Source: Psychrobacter fozii (GTDB lineage: Bacteria; Pseudomonadota; Gammaproteobacteria; Pseudomonadales; Moraxellaceae). From it: a DNA stretch of 64,000 bases. Position 1 is the stretch's first letter; the number at the start of each line of letters is the position of its first letter. Below, piece by piece: positions 1 through 8,933 of this stretch. The notes beneath the pieces were generated by a model, which was not told where the DNA came from, made no database searches, and saw nothing but the letters and a program-made list of their open reading frames with translations. The DNA lies in assembly GCF_003217155.1 (NCBI RefSeq), contig NZ_QJSU01000001.1, positions 310,001 to 374,000 of the forward strand, in the 5' to 3' direction. A program made the position numbers and the translations under genes.

Positions 1-3000
1 GTTACAGACACCTAATGAGAAGGTATCAGGACGGGCAAAGAAGCGGACAAACTGCATGCGTAGCTCATCATGGAACAAGATAGAGTTCGCCCAACCTGAG
101 CCAGCGCCCAGTACGTCACCATAACTAAAGCCACCACAAGCGACCAGACCGTCGAAGTCACGTAGATTGATGCGGCCATTCAATAGATCGCTCATGTGAA
201 CGTCAACTGCTTCAAAGCCAGCTTGGGTAAAGCCTGCTGCCATCTCTGTCTGACCATTGACGCCTTGCTCACGCAAGATAGCGACTCTTGGTTTATTCTC
301 ACGACTGGCTAAATATGGTTCTTCAACTTTTTGATTCAAATCAAAGTTTGGCGCAGCGATTAGGCCTTTATGGCTCGTATCAGCAATCAAGTCATACTCT
401 TGCTGTACGCACGCTGGATTATCACGGCGACGCGCGATTTGATAACTGACCTGCGTCCATGCTTGCTGCAATTCAGTACGGCTGAAGCGTAAGGTGTCAT
501 CACCCATAAGCGTTGGCGTTTGGATAAGCAGGCTATCTTCTTCAGAGCTTTGACCAACGAGGCTCAGCATATCAACAACGTTAAACTCTTCTGCCAATTG
601 CATTAGAGCAGCGACGTTTTCTGGCAATACTTGGATGACTGCACCCAACTCTTCACTGAACAGTTGACCGAGTAAGTTATCGTCCGTCAATGACAGTTTG
701 ATGCCTTGACGGCTAGTGAACTGCATCTCTGCGATAGTTGCCAGCAGACCACCATCACCGATATCGTGATAGGCGCTGATGACGCCTTGCGCGTTACCCG
801 CTTGGACAAAGTTAAAGAAGTCGACCAAGTCGCTTGGCTGTGCTAAATCTGGGCAATCGTTACCCAATTGACTCAGCGTTTGCGCAAGGATTGAACCGCC
901 TAGACGTAGCTTGCCTTTAGACAAATCAATACGGTAAAACGCGCTATCGCCATTGATTAGCTCAGGGGTTAGCGTTTTTGCCACATCAACCACAGGAGCA
1001 AAGGCGGTAATCACTAGGCTCATTGGTGATACGACTGATTTATCCGTCTCACCTGCTTCACTGCTGTCAGTCCAGTTGGCACGCATCGATAGCGAATCTT
1101 TACCGACTGGAATCGCGATACCTAGTGCTGGGCACAGCTCTTCGCCGACTGTATATACCGCGTCAAACAATGCTGCATCTTCCGCATCATCACCACAGGC
1201 AGCCATCCAGTTCGCTGACATCGTAATATCAGACAACTGAGCAATACGCGCACCAGCGATGTTGGTAATCGCTTCACCAATTGCAAGGCGTGCTGAGGCT
1301 TGTGGACTGATTAAGGCAACTGGTGTACGCTCACCGATACTCATGGCTTCGCCGCTCATCACCTGACCATCTAGCGCAATCAAGCCTGATGCTGTCACAG
1401 CACAATCCGATACAGGCACTTGATAGCGACCCACATACTGATCACGCACGACCATACCAGTGATAGAACGGTCACCAATGCTGATCAAGAATGATTTGCT
1501 AGCGACGGTTGGGTGACGCAAGACGTCTTTGATAGACTCAGCTAAATTGACTTCATTTAAATCTAATGCAGGTAAGCTGGTGTCATGACGCTCAAAGCTA
1601 CGCTTCATCTTCGGCGTGCCACCTAGCAATACTTGCATCGGCATATCGACAGGTTGGTCTTCTAGCAACTCGTCATTAACAACCAATTGACGCACATCCG
1701 TGGCTGTTCCCAAGATGGCATACGGGCAACGCTCACGCGCACAGATCGCATCGAATTGGGCTTCGCTTTCTGGGCGAATCGCGAGGACATAACGCTCTTG
1801 CGCTTCGTTTGACCAGATGGCCATTGGCGACATGCCAGCTTCTAACGATGGGATTTTACGCAGGTTTAGTACCGCGCCCATCTCGTGGTCATTGACCAAC
1901 TCTGGCATTGCATTAGAGATACCGCCAGCGCCCACATCATGTAATGACACGATAGGGTTGCCGTCTTTGCCATTATTGCTCGCATCAACGTCATTACCGG
2001 CTAGTGCCCAGCAGCGATCCATCACTTCTTGGCAACGACGCTCCATCTCAGCATTGTCACGCTGAACTGAGGCAAAGTCTAAGCCTTCATCAAGTGAACC
2101 ACTATCAACTGAAGACGCCGCACCACCGCCCAGACCAATCTGCATGGCAGGGCCACCAAGGACGATTAACAAATCACCTTGTTGAATGGCGTTTTTTTCA
2201 ATGAGGTTGCGTTTGATATTGCCGTAACCACCTGCCAGCATGATTGGCTTGTGATAGCCGCGCATCTCGCTGCCATCTTTTGCCGCTGATGTATCAAGCT
2301 GGAAGCTGCGGAAATAACCGCATAGATTAGGACGACCAAACTCGTTTGAGAAGTTGGCTGAACCCAGTGGTGCTTCAGTCATAATCTCAAGACTGGTTGC
2401 CATACGATCTGGTGTGCCATAAGCCTGAGTACTCAATTGACCTGACTGCTCCCACTTCTCAGCAAGCTCTGGGATATGTAGGTGTGATACATGAAATCCT
2501 GTCAGACCTGCTTTTGGCTTACCACCACGACCTGTTGCGCCTTCATCACGAATCTCACCACCAGCACCTGTCGCTGCACCCGCATACGGGGCGATAGCCG
2601 TTGGATGGTTATGCGTTTCGACTTTCATCAGAATGTCGATTGCTTCTTGATGGAAGTCGTAAGGATGGGCAGAGTTTGCGTCCATCGCGTCAGTTGGAAT
2701 CGGGTAGAAACGCATACCCTCAGACCCTGCCATCACCGCAGCGTTGTCTTTATAGGCAGACAAGATACCTTGTGGATTCGACTGGTAAGTATTCTTAATC
2801 ATTTGGAACAGTGACTTTGGCTGTACTTCGCCATCAACTGTCCACTCAGCGTTAAAAATCTTATGACGGCAATGCTCTGAGTTTGCCTGTGCAAACATCA
2901 TCAGCTCAACGTCAGTTGGATTACGCTTTAGCTCATTGACATAAGCATTCATCAAATAATCAATGTCTTCACTTGATAATGCAAAACCAAACTGGGTATT

Positions 3001-3522
3001 GGCAGACTCTAATGCTGACTGACCTTGTCCGATGACATCAATATGATTCAATGATGCTGGCTGCTCGGCATCAAACAATTTGTTCAAATCATTCAAATCA
3101 TAGACCAAGCTCTGGGTCATACGGTCAAACAATAATTGCTCAGCGTCTACTGGTAGTCTTTCGCCTGCTTCACCATCGATTGTTAGGGTATAAACAACGA
3201 CGCGCTCAACACGGTTGATCTCAATTTCACAGTTATTAAAAATATCAGTCGCTTTACTTGCCCATGGCGAAATCGTGCCAAAACGTGGACCAACGATAAC
3301 TTGTAATTGATTGGCCTGTGGGTCGGCAAGGACATTGCTACTATCGACAGCAAGTAAGTCTAGCGCTTTTTTATACTCATCACCTTCGAGCTTGCGTGAT
3401 AGCACATACACTTGTTGGGTACTTATTTGACTGACATTGAGCTCGGTTTTTTGCTGAAACTGACTGATGAGTTGCTGCGTCTGAAAATCGGTAAGAAACG
3501 GTTGTCCGGCGATGGTCATCAT
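1..3522 (-). CDS. purL: Phosphoribosylformylglycinamidine synthase, partial (C-terminus missing)
   Basis: Large single-chain PurL, the fourth step of purine synthesis: FGAR + glutamine + ATP gives FGAM. 1174 codons are visible from the start and the frame is still open at the left edge. Family members are about 1300 residues, so roughly 10% is missing. Visible motifs in order are NSEHCRHKIF, KVETHNHPTAIAP and GAATGAGGEIRDEGATGRG (the synthase domain), then, at the window edge, the glutamine amidotransferase domain with GGFSYGDVLGAG and FSLGVCN. The last visible residues hold the nucleophilic Cys, so the catalytic His/Glu lie outside. The start is one of two adjacent ATGs (MMTIAGQPF); either is possible. 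No neighbour shares its direction closely, so it is probably transcribed alone from the 3523-4083 gap. Confidence 0.97.
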   Translation of the reverse strand, partial: MMTIAGQPFLTDFQTQQLISQFQQKTELNVSQISTQQVYVLSRKLEGDEYKKALDLLAVDSSNVLADPQANQLQVIVGPRFGTISPWASKATDIFNNCEIEINRVERVVVYTLTIDGEAGERLPVDAEQLLFDRMTQSLVYDLNDLNKLFDAEQPASLNHIDVIGQGQSALESANTQFGFALSSEDIDYLMNAYVNELKRNPTDVELMMFAQANSEHCRHKIFNAEWTVDGEVQPKSLFQMIKNTYQSNPQGILSAYKDNAAVMAGSEGMRFYPIPTDAMDANSAHPYDFHQEAIDILMKVETHNHPTAIAPYAGAATGAGGEIRDEGATGRGGKPKAGLTGFHVSHLHIPELAEKWEQSGQLSTQAYGTPDRMATSLEIMTEAPLGSANFSNEFGRPNLCGYFRSFQLDTSAAKDGSEMRGYHKPIMLAGGYGNIKRNLIEKNAIQQGDLLIVLGGPAMQIGLGGGAASSVDSGSLDEGLDFASVQRDNAEMERRCQEVMDRCWALAGNDVDASNNGKDGNPIVSLHDVGAGGISNAMPELVNDHEMGAVLNLRKIPSLEAGMSPMAIWSNEAQERYVLAIRPESEAQFDAICARERCPYAILGTATDVRQLVVNDELLEDQPVDMPMQVLLGGTPKMKRSFERHDTSLPALDLNEVNLAESIKDVLRHPTVASKSFLISIGDRSITGMVVRDQYVGRYQVPVSDCAVTASGLIALDGQVMSGEAMSIGERTPVALISPQASARLAIGEAITNIAGARIAQLSDITMSANWMAACGDDAEDAALFDAVYTVGEELCPALGIAIPVGKDSLSMRANWTDSSEAGETDKSVVSPMSLVITAFAPVVDVAKTLTPELINGDSAFYRIDLSKGKLRLGGSILAQTLSQLGNDCPDLAQPSDLVDFFNFVQAGNAQGVISAYHDIGDGGLLATIAEMQFTSRQGIKLSLTDDNLLGQLFSEELGAVIQVLPENVAALMQLAEEFNVVDMLSLVGQSSEEDSLLIQTPTLMGDDTLRFSRTELQQAWTQVSYQIARRRDNPACVQQEYDLIADTSHKGLIAAPNFDLNQKVEEPYLASRENKPRVAILREQGVNGQTEMAAGFTQAGFEAVDVHMSDLLNGRINLRDFDGLVACGGFSYGDVLGAGSGWANSILFHDELRMQFVRFFARPDTFSLGVCN

Positions 3523-4083
3523 AAAGGCATAATCCGTAAGATCAAGGCATCTCTGCCATGCTAAGTAAATGGTCTGCGTATTATAACAAGAAGCCCTGTA
3601 ATAAGCAGGTCTAAACCAAGATAAATTGCCGAAAAGCGCATTTATTGAACTCGCAAACGGTTAGCAAATAATTGCCTTGTTCTTCCCTTTAACCTTCTCC
3701 CTGATCTACTCTTTAGGCTTCTATCTTAGAAATCATATTACATACCGTTTTTTCAAAGCAGCAAACTTGGGTGGGCGCATACATTCGATTCAATTTAAAA
3801 GCAGTACAAGGCAACTGAATGTAGATGTACATTAAATACCTCAAGCGAAGTTAACGCAGTAACACTTTTATAGTGAAATGAGTATAACGTCATAATTTTT
3901 ACTTAACCCTTATACTCCTTACAAACTCTCACATCGTATTACTGGCAACCTATATAAATAGACCACTAGTTATCGGTATTCTAAGTACGAATTATCAAAA
4001 AGCTAAAAAGTAATAAATAAAAATCTACCTAACAAAAACTTCATAACTATTAATCAAATACTATAAAGAAAAGGAAATTTACT
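3523..4083. other. Intergenic region between purL and the PNPOx-like gene
   Basis: About 560 bp with no convincing gene. It must contain the divergent promoters of purL (minus) and the gene at 4084 (plus). The middle carries one copy of the dispersed ~107-bp repeat (3785-3887). The rest is A/T-rich and shows nothing I can name. Confidence 0.6.
3785..3887 (+). repeat. Dispersed ~107-bp intergenic repeat, copy 1 (F-like subtype)
   Basis: Shares long stretches with the copy at 40587: TTCAATTTAAAAG, AGTACAAGGCAAC, GTAGATGTA, TCAAG, GCAGTAA and ACTTTTATAGTGAAAT occur in the same order and spacing. Its ends are less well preserved than in the copies at 12917 or 42930. See the findings for the family. 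Confidence 0.65.
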
Positions 4084-4578
4084 ATGAGTAGACAAGACCA
4101 TATCGATAAAGTGCAAGAACTGGTAAAAGACATTAAATTTGCCATGATGACCACTCGCACTCATGAAGACCATCTACATGCTTGCCCAATGACTACCAGT
4201 GAAACCAGCATTGGCGCAAAAGAAATTTGGTTCATCGGTGATAAGACCACTGAGACGGTCAAAGATATCGAAAAAAACCCACAAGTAAACTTGGCTTACG
4301 TCAGCCAAGATGCTAAGAATTATGTCTCTATCAACGGTAAGGCAGAATTGGTCGAAGACCAAGAGAAGCTTGATGAGCTGTGGTCGCCAATTTACAATGC
4401 CTTCTATGAGCAAGGTAAAGAAGATAAGAATATCCAGTTGATTAAAGTCGTACCACACGGTGCAGAATATTGGCTCAGCGGTAGCTCAGTGGTTAACATG
4501 TTTAAGATGACTACTGCTGCCGTCATGGACGGTAAGAAAGCGACCAATCTAGGCGAAAATAACTCAGTGACGCTATAA
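4084..4578 (+). CDS. Pyridoxamine 5'-phosphate oxidase-like (general stress protein 26 family) protein
   Basis: A 164-residue protein of the small FMN-binding split-barrel type annotated as PNPOx-like or general stress protein 26. The N-terminal strand holding AMMTTRTHEDHLHACPMTT, the central EIWFIGDKTTETVKDIEKNPQVNL-type segment and the VSINGKAELVED strand follow the usual order of that fold. Members bind flavin or related cofactors, but their substrates are generally unknown, so no reaction is assigned. The start has a purine-rich leader (AAGGAAATTTACT before ATG). It is convergent with the lipoprotein gene at 4664 and shares the hairpin terminator at 4606. The family call is from residue patterns only. 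Confidence 0.85.
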   Translation: MSRQDHIDKVQELVKDIKFAMMTTRTHEDHLHACPMTTSETSIGAKEIWFIGDKTTETVKDIEKNPQVNLAYVSQDAKNYVSINGKAELVEDQEKLDELWSPIYNAFYEQGKEDKNIQLIKVVPHGAEYWLSGSSVVNMFKMTTAAVMDGKKATNLGENNSVTL

Positions 4579-4605
4579 ATTATCTGATTTATAAGCAGTA
4601 AAAAC

Positions 4606-4641
4606 AAAAACGCCAGTGGCTAATGCGACTGGCGTTTTTTT
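4606..4641. terminator. Bidirectional Rho-independent terminator
   Basis: Stem ACGCCAGT/ACTGGCGT with an A-run before and a T-run after. It lies between convergent genes (4084 plus, 4664 minus) and can serve both. The whole hairpin is repeated at 5582-5615. Confidence 0.9.
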
Positions 4642-4663
4642 ATGCGTTATCTATTGATATATA

Positions 4664-5437
4664 TTACTGCGGTGGTTTCGCATAACCATTGTCTGCCGGA
4701 TAAGCTTGCGGCTGTTGAGGTTTCGGCTTAGTAGGATCATACAGCCCATAAACTGCCGTACCGATTACACCCGTATTATTGATAGAGCCCGAGCTGGTAT
4801 TGGCAGCATAGGCACTCTCTGGCTTGCTAAAAATAAAGGATGCCACTGAGCTTTGGCTCTTGCGGAAACCTTCAATCACCAAATCGTCATTTGGTTCCAA
4901 TACATATCCGCTGTCATAACGACTGGCAGCACTGCCATTGAGGACATTTATGCCATCGACACTAGCGACGATCTCATAAGTATTGGCGCTGTTATTATGA
5001 TACACCAAGCGGTATGCCTGACCTGCTTGACCTTGGACATAGTAGTTGCCCGAGTCCCGATAAAGTGATAGTGCACCCGTATCTGTTTCCATCGAAAAAT
5101 CAACCTTGCCAGCCAATAATGACATGCTATTGACGGCTCGGCCAGTATAGGATTTGTCTGCATAACGAACCTGCATCTGCTCAATAGGCTCAGGATTGGT
5201 ACGGCGCAAATCAACAGTAGTGACCTCTGAGTTAACATCATCTCCCCATTTGGTCCCCAAGCGTTCCGATTCAGCAGCATCCTGAGTAGAACGATCTGCA
5301 CTAGAGTCTGTTTGGATAGACTTTTCTTGCTGAATAGCTGAAGTGAATTGCTCTTGCATATTTGAGCCTGAAGAGCACCCTGTCAGCAATGCAACTAACA
5401 TAACGGCAGCGACTGACTGTTTCTTATGTAATGCCAT
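4664..5437 (-). CDS. Putative lipoprotein of unknown function
   Basis: 257 residues from the ATG chosen here. A further in-frame ATG lies 33 bp upstream, but AAGGAAATAGGT sits just before this ATG, and starting here puts the charged N-terminus (MALHKKQ) directly before the hydrophobic segment. The lipobox LLTGC gives Cys21 as the lipidated residue. The mature part starts with a Ser/Gln/Asp-rich linker, then a domain of mostly beta-type sequence, and ends in a Pro/Gln-rich tail (KPKPQQPQAYPADNGYAKPPQ region). I do not recognise the family. It lies between two identical terminators, so it is a single-gene unit. Confidence 0.85.
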   Translation of the reverse strand: MALHKKQSVAAVMLVALLTGCSSGSNMQEQFTSAIQQEKSIQTDSSADRSTQDAAESERLGTKWGDDVNSEVTTVDLRRTNPEPIEQMQVRYADKSYTGRAVNSMSLLAGKVDFSMETDTGALSLYRDSGNYYVQGQAGQAYRLVYHNNSANTYEIVASVDGINVLNGSAASRYDSGYVLEPNDDLVIEGFRKSQSSVASFIFSKPESAYAANTSSGSINNTGVIGTAVYGLYDPTKPKPQQPQAYPADNGYAKPPQ

Positions 5438-5581
5438 ACCTATTTCCTTATTTGAATGACCTCTTATCATAATTCGGCCAATTCTCTTGTATTTTGTTTA
5501 CTAATTTTGAGTATATATCAACAATACATACAATCAAAGAGTAAAATAAATCTACCGCCCAGTAGGGGAATACTAGACAAT

Positions 5582-5615
5582 AAAAAACGCCAGTGGCTAA
5601 TGCGACTGGCGTTTT
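5582..5615. terminator. Rho-independent terminator of pgsA (duplicate hairpin)
   Basis: Carries the same stem and loop as the terminator at 4606. Read on the minus strand it ends in a T-run and lies just downstream of pgsA. Confidence 0.88.
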
Positions 5616-5651
5616 ATCTAAATTTTATGATACTACAATCAATAATATGGC

Positions 5652-6332
5652 TTAACCACTCTGCTTGAGATATGGCCAAGCGGCTCTTAGATAAATCATC
5701 ATCGACCATAATGTCAGAACAACAGCTGCAACCATCAACACATAGCCAATGGTTTCAAGCGACTCCCAGTTTAGAAGAAGCACCGTAATTGCCACCATCT
5801 GAAACGTCGTTTTTAACTTGCCGACATAAGATACTGCCACGCTGGTACTCTTGCCTAGCTCTGCCATCCATTCACGCAGTGCGGATACCGCAATCTCACG
5901 CGAGATAATGACAATCGCTGCTATCGCCATTATGATATTAGGGTGCCACTGTACTAAGATGATAAGCGCTACCGCGACCATCAGCTTATCAGCGACGGGA
6001 TCCAAAAATCGCCCAAAGGCTGACATCACATTGAGCTTACGCGCAAAGTAGCCATCTAGCCAATCGGTAATCGCAGCGATAATAAAAACGCCCGTCAATA
6101 ATAAATGCCGTACCAAGCTATCGCTGAACTCACTCATGCCTACCCGCGCAATCACATTATCTGAGATGGCTGGCATGCCGATTCCCATAGAAGGTGGCCA
6201 ATAAGCAATGGCGACAAATAGCGGAATCATTAATATTCGCGCAATAGTCAAGTTGTTGGGCAAGTTAAAAATACTCTTAGTATTTTGCGTACTTGATGGC
6301 TCCTGCGTATGCAAATGCGTATTCTCAGTCAT
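5652..6332 (-). CDS. pgsA: CDP-diacylglycerol--glycerol-3-phosphate 3-phosphatidyltransferase
   Basis: Makes phosphatidylglycerophosphate, the committed step to phosphatidylglycerol and cardiolipin, at the inner membrane. The CDP-alcohol phosphotransferase signature is complete: D-x2-DG-x2-AR-x8-9-G-x3-D-x3-D, seen as DWLDGYFARK then GRFLDPVADK. About five hydrophobic segments follow or flank it. I start at MTENTHLHTQ (226 residues). An in-frame upstream ATG would add 16 residues, and neither start has a strong ribosome site. The N-terminus is extended by about 25 polar residues before the first helix (NNLTIARIL), compared with the E. coli protein. Confidence 0.94.
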   Translation of the reverse strand: MTENTHLHTQEPSSTQNTKSIFNLPNNLTIARILMIPLFVAIAYWPPSMGIGMPAISDNVIARVGMSEFSDSLVRHLLLTGVFIIAAITDWLDGYFARKLNVMSAFGRFLDPVADKLMVAVALIILVQWHPNIIMAIAAIVIISREIAVSALREWMAELGKSTSVAVSYVGKLKTTFQMVAITVLLLNWESLETIGYVLMVAAVVLTLWSMMIYLRAAWPYLKQSG

Positions 6333-6750
6333 GGCAAACCCAGTTTCATATAGACATAATAATGGCGGATAGCTTAGCATTTTTCGGGCAAGTCGTCATG
6401 CCATCTCTTTAGCTACTAAGTTACCAATTATATTAAAATCCATCCGTAATCATCATATAACTATGAAGTATTAACATTATTTATTAGTAATGCGCATAAA
6501 ATCACAAAATCATTCATGTTTATTCGACATTATACTAACGTATATGTTCTATCAAATACCTCCTCTAAATGTCTTTTTAAACGTAATATCATGTAACCAA
6601 AACAGCCAAACCGTGGCTGTTTACGCTATGATAGCTATTCCAATAAAACACTTGTACACTTAAATAGGTAAGTAACTACATCTACCTATTGAATTAACCA
6701 CTACCACTCTAATTTTAGAGACTGATAGTAGAGTTACTTATAATAACAAC

Positions 6751-6841
6751 AACGCCCAATCACTGCCCTTGTAGTCATCATAGTTATTACTACACGCTCA
6801 GTTTCCTCAGCCCACAGTTCCTCCTTTGTGGGCTCTTTTTT
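6751..6841 (+). ncRNA. Candidate small regulatory RNA (~90 nt) with C/U-rich terminator loop
   Basis: Seen: a TATAAT box at 6739-6744, a stem TGTAGT/ACTACA (6770-6794), a single-stranded C/U-rich stretch (CAGTTTCCTCAG), and a terminator with stem GCCCACA/TGTGGGC followed by a T-run (6809-6841). The terminator loop reads GTTCCTCCTT, complementary to Shine-Dalgarno sequences. No open reading frame precedes the terminator, and the nearest plus-strand gene ends at 4578, so the terminator needs a local transcript. Inference: a trans-acting sRNA that pairs with ribosome-binding sites. No clear -35 box is visible, which lowers confidence. Confidence 0.5.
6809..6841 (+). terminator. Rho-independent terminator of the candidate sRNA
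   Basis: A 7-bp GC-rich stem (GCCCACA/TGTGGGC) followed by CTCTTTTTT on the plus strand. Confidence 0.85.
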
Positions 6842-6957
6842 GTCTACATTTATTCATCAATAAATATTTCACCATTTATGCTACTACAATGCCCTTTTAT
6901 ACCCACCTGAGCATTTTGGTTGTTAAAATCCTATGAAAGCATTTCCTGCTTTAAATT

Positions 6958-6985
6958 AAAAAACCCACTCAGCGGTGGGTTTTTG
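6958..6985. terminator. Bidirectional terminator downstream of the 7024 gene
   Basis: AAAACCCAC, a short loop, then GTGGGTTTTT. It lies about 40 bp downstream of the minus-strand gene at 7024. Confidence 0.8.
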
Positions 6986-7023
6986 ATACAGATTGTAAAC
7001 CTGTTGAGCTAATACAATATAAA

Positions 7024-7290
7024 TTATGACATTTCGAACTTCACATCACTCAAAGTCATTGGCAACACTTTGATTGGAACAGCACATAACCATGCTATAC
7101 CTGCGGTACAGTAGAATTTCTCATCATCATAAGATACGATTCTCGCTGTAAAATCATTCTCGATTTGATCTCTCATAGCATCTTCATCGCTATTATCATC
7201 TACCGCACACCATATCTCCTGACAACCATTTTCGAGCATCACGCGAGTTAAATCACTTCCTATCAGCACTTTATCCACCTCTAGCTTCAT
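7024..7290 (-). CDS. Small hypothetical protein
   Basis: An 88-residue, acidic, soluble-looking protein with four Cys residues (Cys23, 28, 61, 69). It has its own downstream terminator, which supports it as a real gene. There is no good Shine-Dalgarno before the ATG and no recognisable domain. Length and isolation leave some doubt. Confidence 0.6.
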   Translation of the reverse strand: MKLEVDKVLIGSDLTRVMLENGCQEIWCAVDDNSDEDAMRDQIENDFTARIVSYDDEKFYCTAGIAWLCAVPIKVLPMTLSDVKFEMS

Positions 7291-7539
7291 ACTATTTAAT
7301 ATATTACGAAAAGCAAATATATCGGTTTATTAGAGATTTTAATAGTGTTATTTGTAACTTAAAGTCGATATTTAATACACAAATATTGATTATTTATATG
7401 TAAATCAATCTCTCTCGACTTTACACATCATTGATTACTCTTCTACTTTTGTAGAATCGGTTTGAATTAGTTTGTTAACATTTCAGATACATTTCATCAT
7501 TGATCAGACCCTACGGGATAATGAACGACTCATCTCCCA

Positions 7540-8721
7540 TCAGACAACTTTATGAATATTATAGATAGCCTCGACTGTCTGTTGTGCCATTTGATAGCAG
7601 CTTTCGATATTGCCCTGGCCACACCAGTCACCACTGACAATCCACTGATGCCTCTCATCGAATAAAATGCCTGACGCATCTTTGTCGCTTTTGTTATTAA
7701 CCACCGTTGCAGCATAACGCCAGCGATGACTGTCTATTTGGCTAGGTGCGCTTTCCTCATTCCAACTCAATGCTTGCTGTGCAGCTTGTAGCAATTGTGA
7801 TTGGACGGTCTCAATATCATCATCGACATGCTGCTCTGACCAATGATTGTTGGCATGAATGGTAATACTAGGTAGCAGATCATCATGAGCAGGCTTTTGA
7901 TGCTCGATAAATATCCTATCGAGAATAGAATCACTCAGATAAGCGACATCCCATTCTGGTTGAACATCTTTACTTAGCGCTTTCGGTAATGTGGCAATAT
8001 CATTCCACCCCAACATCAGCGTATAACAAGCCTGCATCTGTGGCTCGGTGATTTTGTTTTTCTGACTAAACCCACTATCTGTCATTAAATCTACCACCTG
8101 ACCATTAGGGGCCGTACAAACCACCCAGTCAAAGTGACCTAAGCTTGCGCCAGCATCGTCAAATAGCTCCGTTTTTTTATCAACCTTTTCTGCTATAGAG
8201 CTGTCATATTGAGCCAACGGTGCAACGCGGGTTTTAAATTTCATAGTGGTGTGCTGCAATTCATCAGCTAACTTTCGTCCCCAGCTGGTCATTTTGGGCG
8301 TACTGATATAGCGTGCTTGCGTGGTATTCCATTGCTCTTTGCTTTGGATATCAGATGACTCAATACTATCGTTTGCGGGCGTTAGGTTAACCACTTGTGC
8401 ACACCATGGTTGCAGTAAACCTGTCTCTAGCCAAGGCGCAATGAACTGCCGAAAACTGGCTGTTTTAGCCGTAAAAAACTGTGCGCCAAATGCCCATTGC
8501 CAGTTTTTACCCGTTTGACTGTCGGTACGATAACGAGTGGCTAAACGTCCAACACTGCGAGACTTTTCAAAAATCGTAATATTAGGGACTGGTGTTTTAT
8601 CATTACCTTGGCTAAAAGCACGCTCTAATAATGTGGCGGTAAATAGTCCTGTCAGACCACCGCCGATGATAGCGATTTTAGGTGAAGTAGTATCAGTACA
8701 GTTTAAAGGATGATGAGTCAT
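7540..8721 (-). CDS. NAD(P)/FAD-dependent oxidoreductase (renalase/amine-oxidase-like)
   Basis: 393 residues. The N-terminal dinucleotide-binding motif IAIIGGGLTGLFTATLLE (about residue 16) is followed by the conserved EKSRSVGRLATRYR segment and WAFGAQFFTAK, as in the COG3380/renalase-like flavoproteins. The C-terminus has GDWCGQGNIESCYQMA, the usual second FAD contact (GD...G.IE.A). The substrate is not known for bacterial members of this type. It stands alone and is transcribed in the same direction as acs, but the 8869 hairpin separates them. Longer than many family members because of acidic/Ser-rich internal stretches. Confidence 0.85.
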   Translation of the reverse strand: MTHHPLNCTDTTSPKIAIIGGGLTGLFTATLLERAFSQGNDKTPVPNITIFEKSRSVGRLATRYRTDSQTGKNWQWAFGAQFFTAKTASFRQFIAPWLETGLLQPWCAQVVNLTPANDSIESSDIQSKEQWNTTQARYISTPKMTSWGRKLADELQHTTMKFKTRVAPLAQYDSSIAEKVDKKTELFDDAGASLGHFDWVVCTAPNGQVVDLMTDSGFSQKNKITEPQMQACYTLMLGWNDIATLPKALSKDVQPEWDVAYLSDSILDRIFIEHQKPAHDDLLPSITIHANNHWSEQHVDDDIETVQSQLLQAAQQALSWNEESAPSQIDSHRWRYAATVVNNKSDKDASGILFDERHQWIVSGDWCGQGNIESCYQMAQQTVEAIYNIHKVV

Positions 8722-8868
8722 AATGACAATAAGCCTTATAGAATATGTGGTCAGAAAATAGTATTTATAAAAATAACGGTTTGTTTTAGTCGATACAATT
8801 TTAAATAGTATTCAACTTTTAAATAGCATTGAACCTTTAAAACCTACTCATATCAATATCGTCTACGT

Positions 8869-8907
8869 AAAAAAGCCATGCTATTTCTATAACATGGCTT
8901 TTCTTTG
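8869..8907. terminator. Rho-independent terminator downstream of acs
   Basis: Stem AAAGCCATG/CATGGCTTTT with A/T tracts on both sides, 27 bp after the acs stop on the minus strand. Confidence 0.8.
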
Positions 8908-8933
8908 ATTGCCTAACGAGGATATAGCTGTGA

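Larger units (their letters stand above)
6333..7023. other. Gene-free region holding a candidate small RNA
   Basis: Nearly 700 bp without a supported protein gene. From left to right it holds the pgsA upstream region, a hairpin (AACAGCC/GGCTGTT, about 6600-6623), a TATAAT box at 6739, a stem-loop plus strong terminator (6751-6841), and the terminator at 6958. See the ncRNA entry. Confidence 0.6.

Noticed and set aside
953-2814. Several plus-strand reading frames inside purL
   Set aside because: They are antisense shadows of a fully open, motif-rich purL frame.
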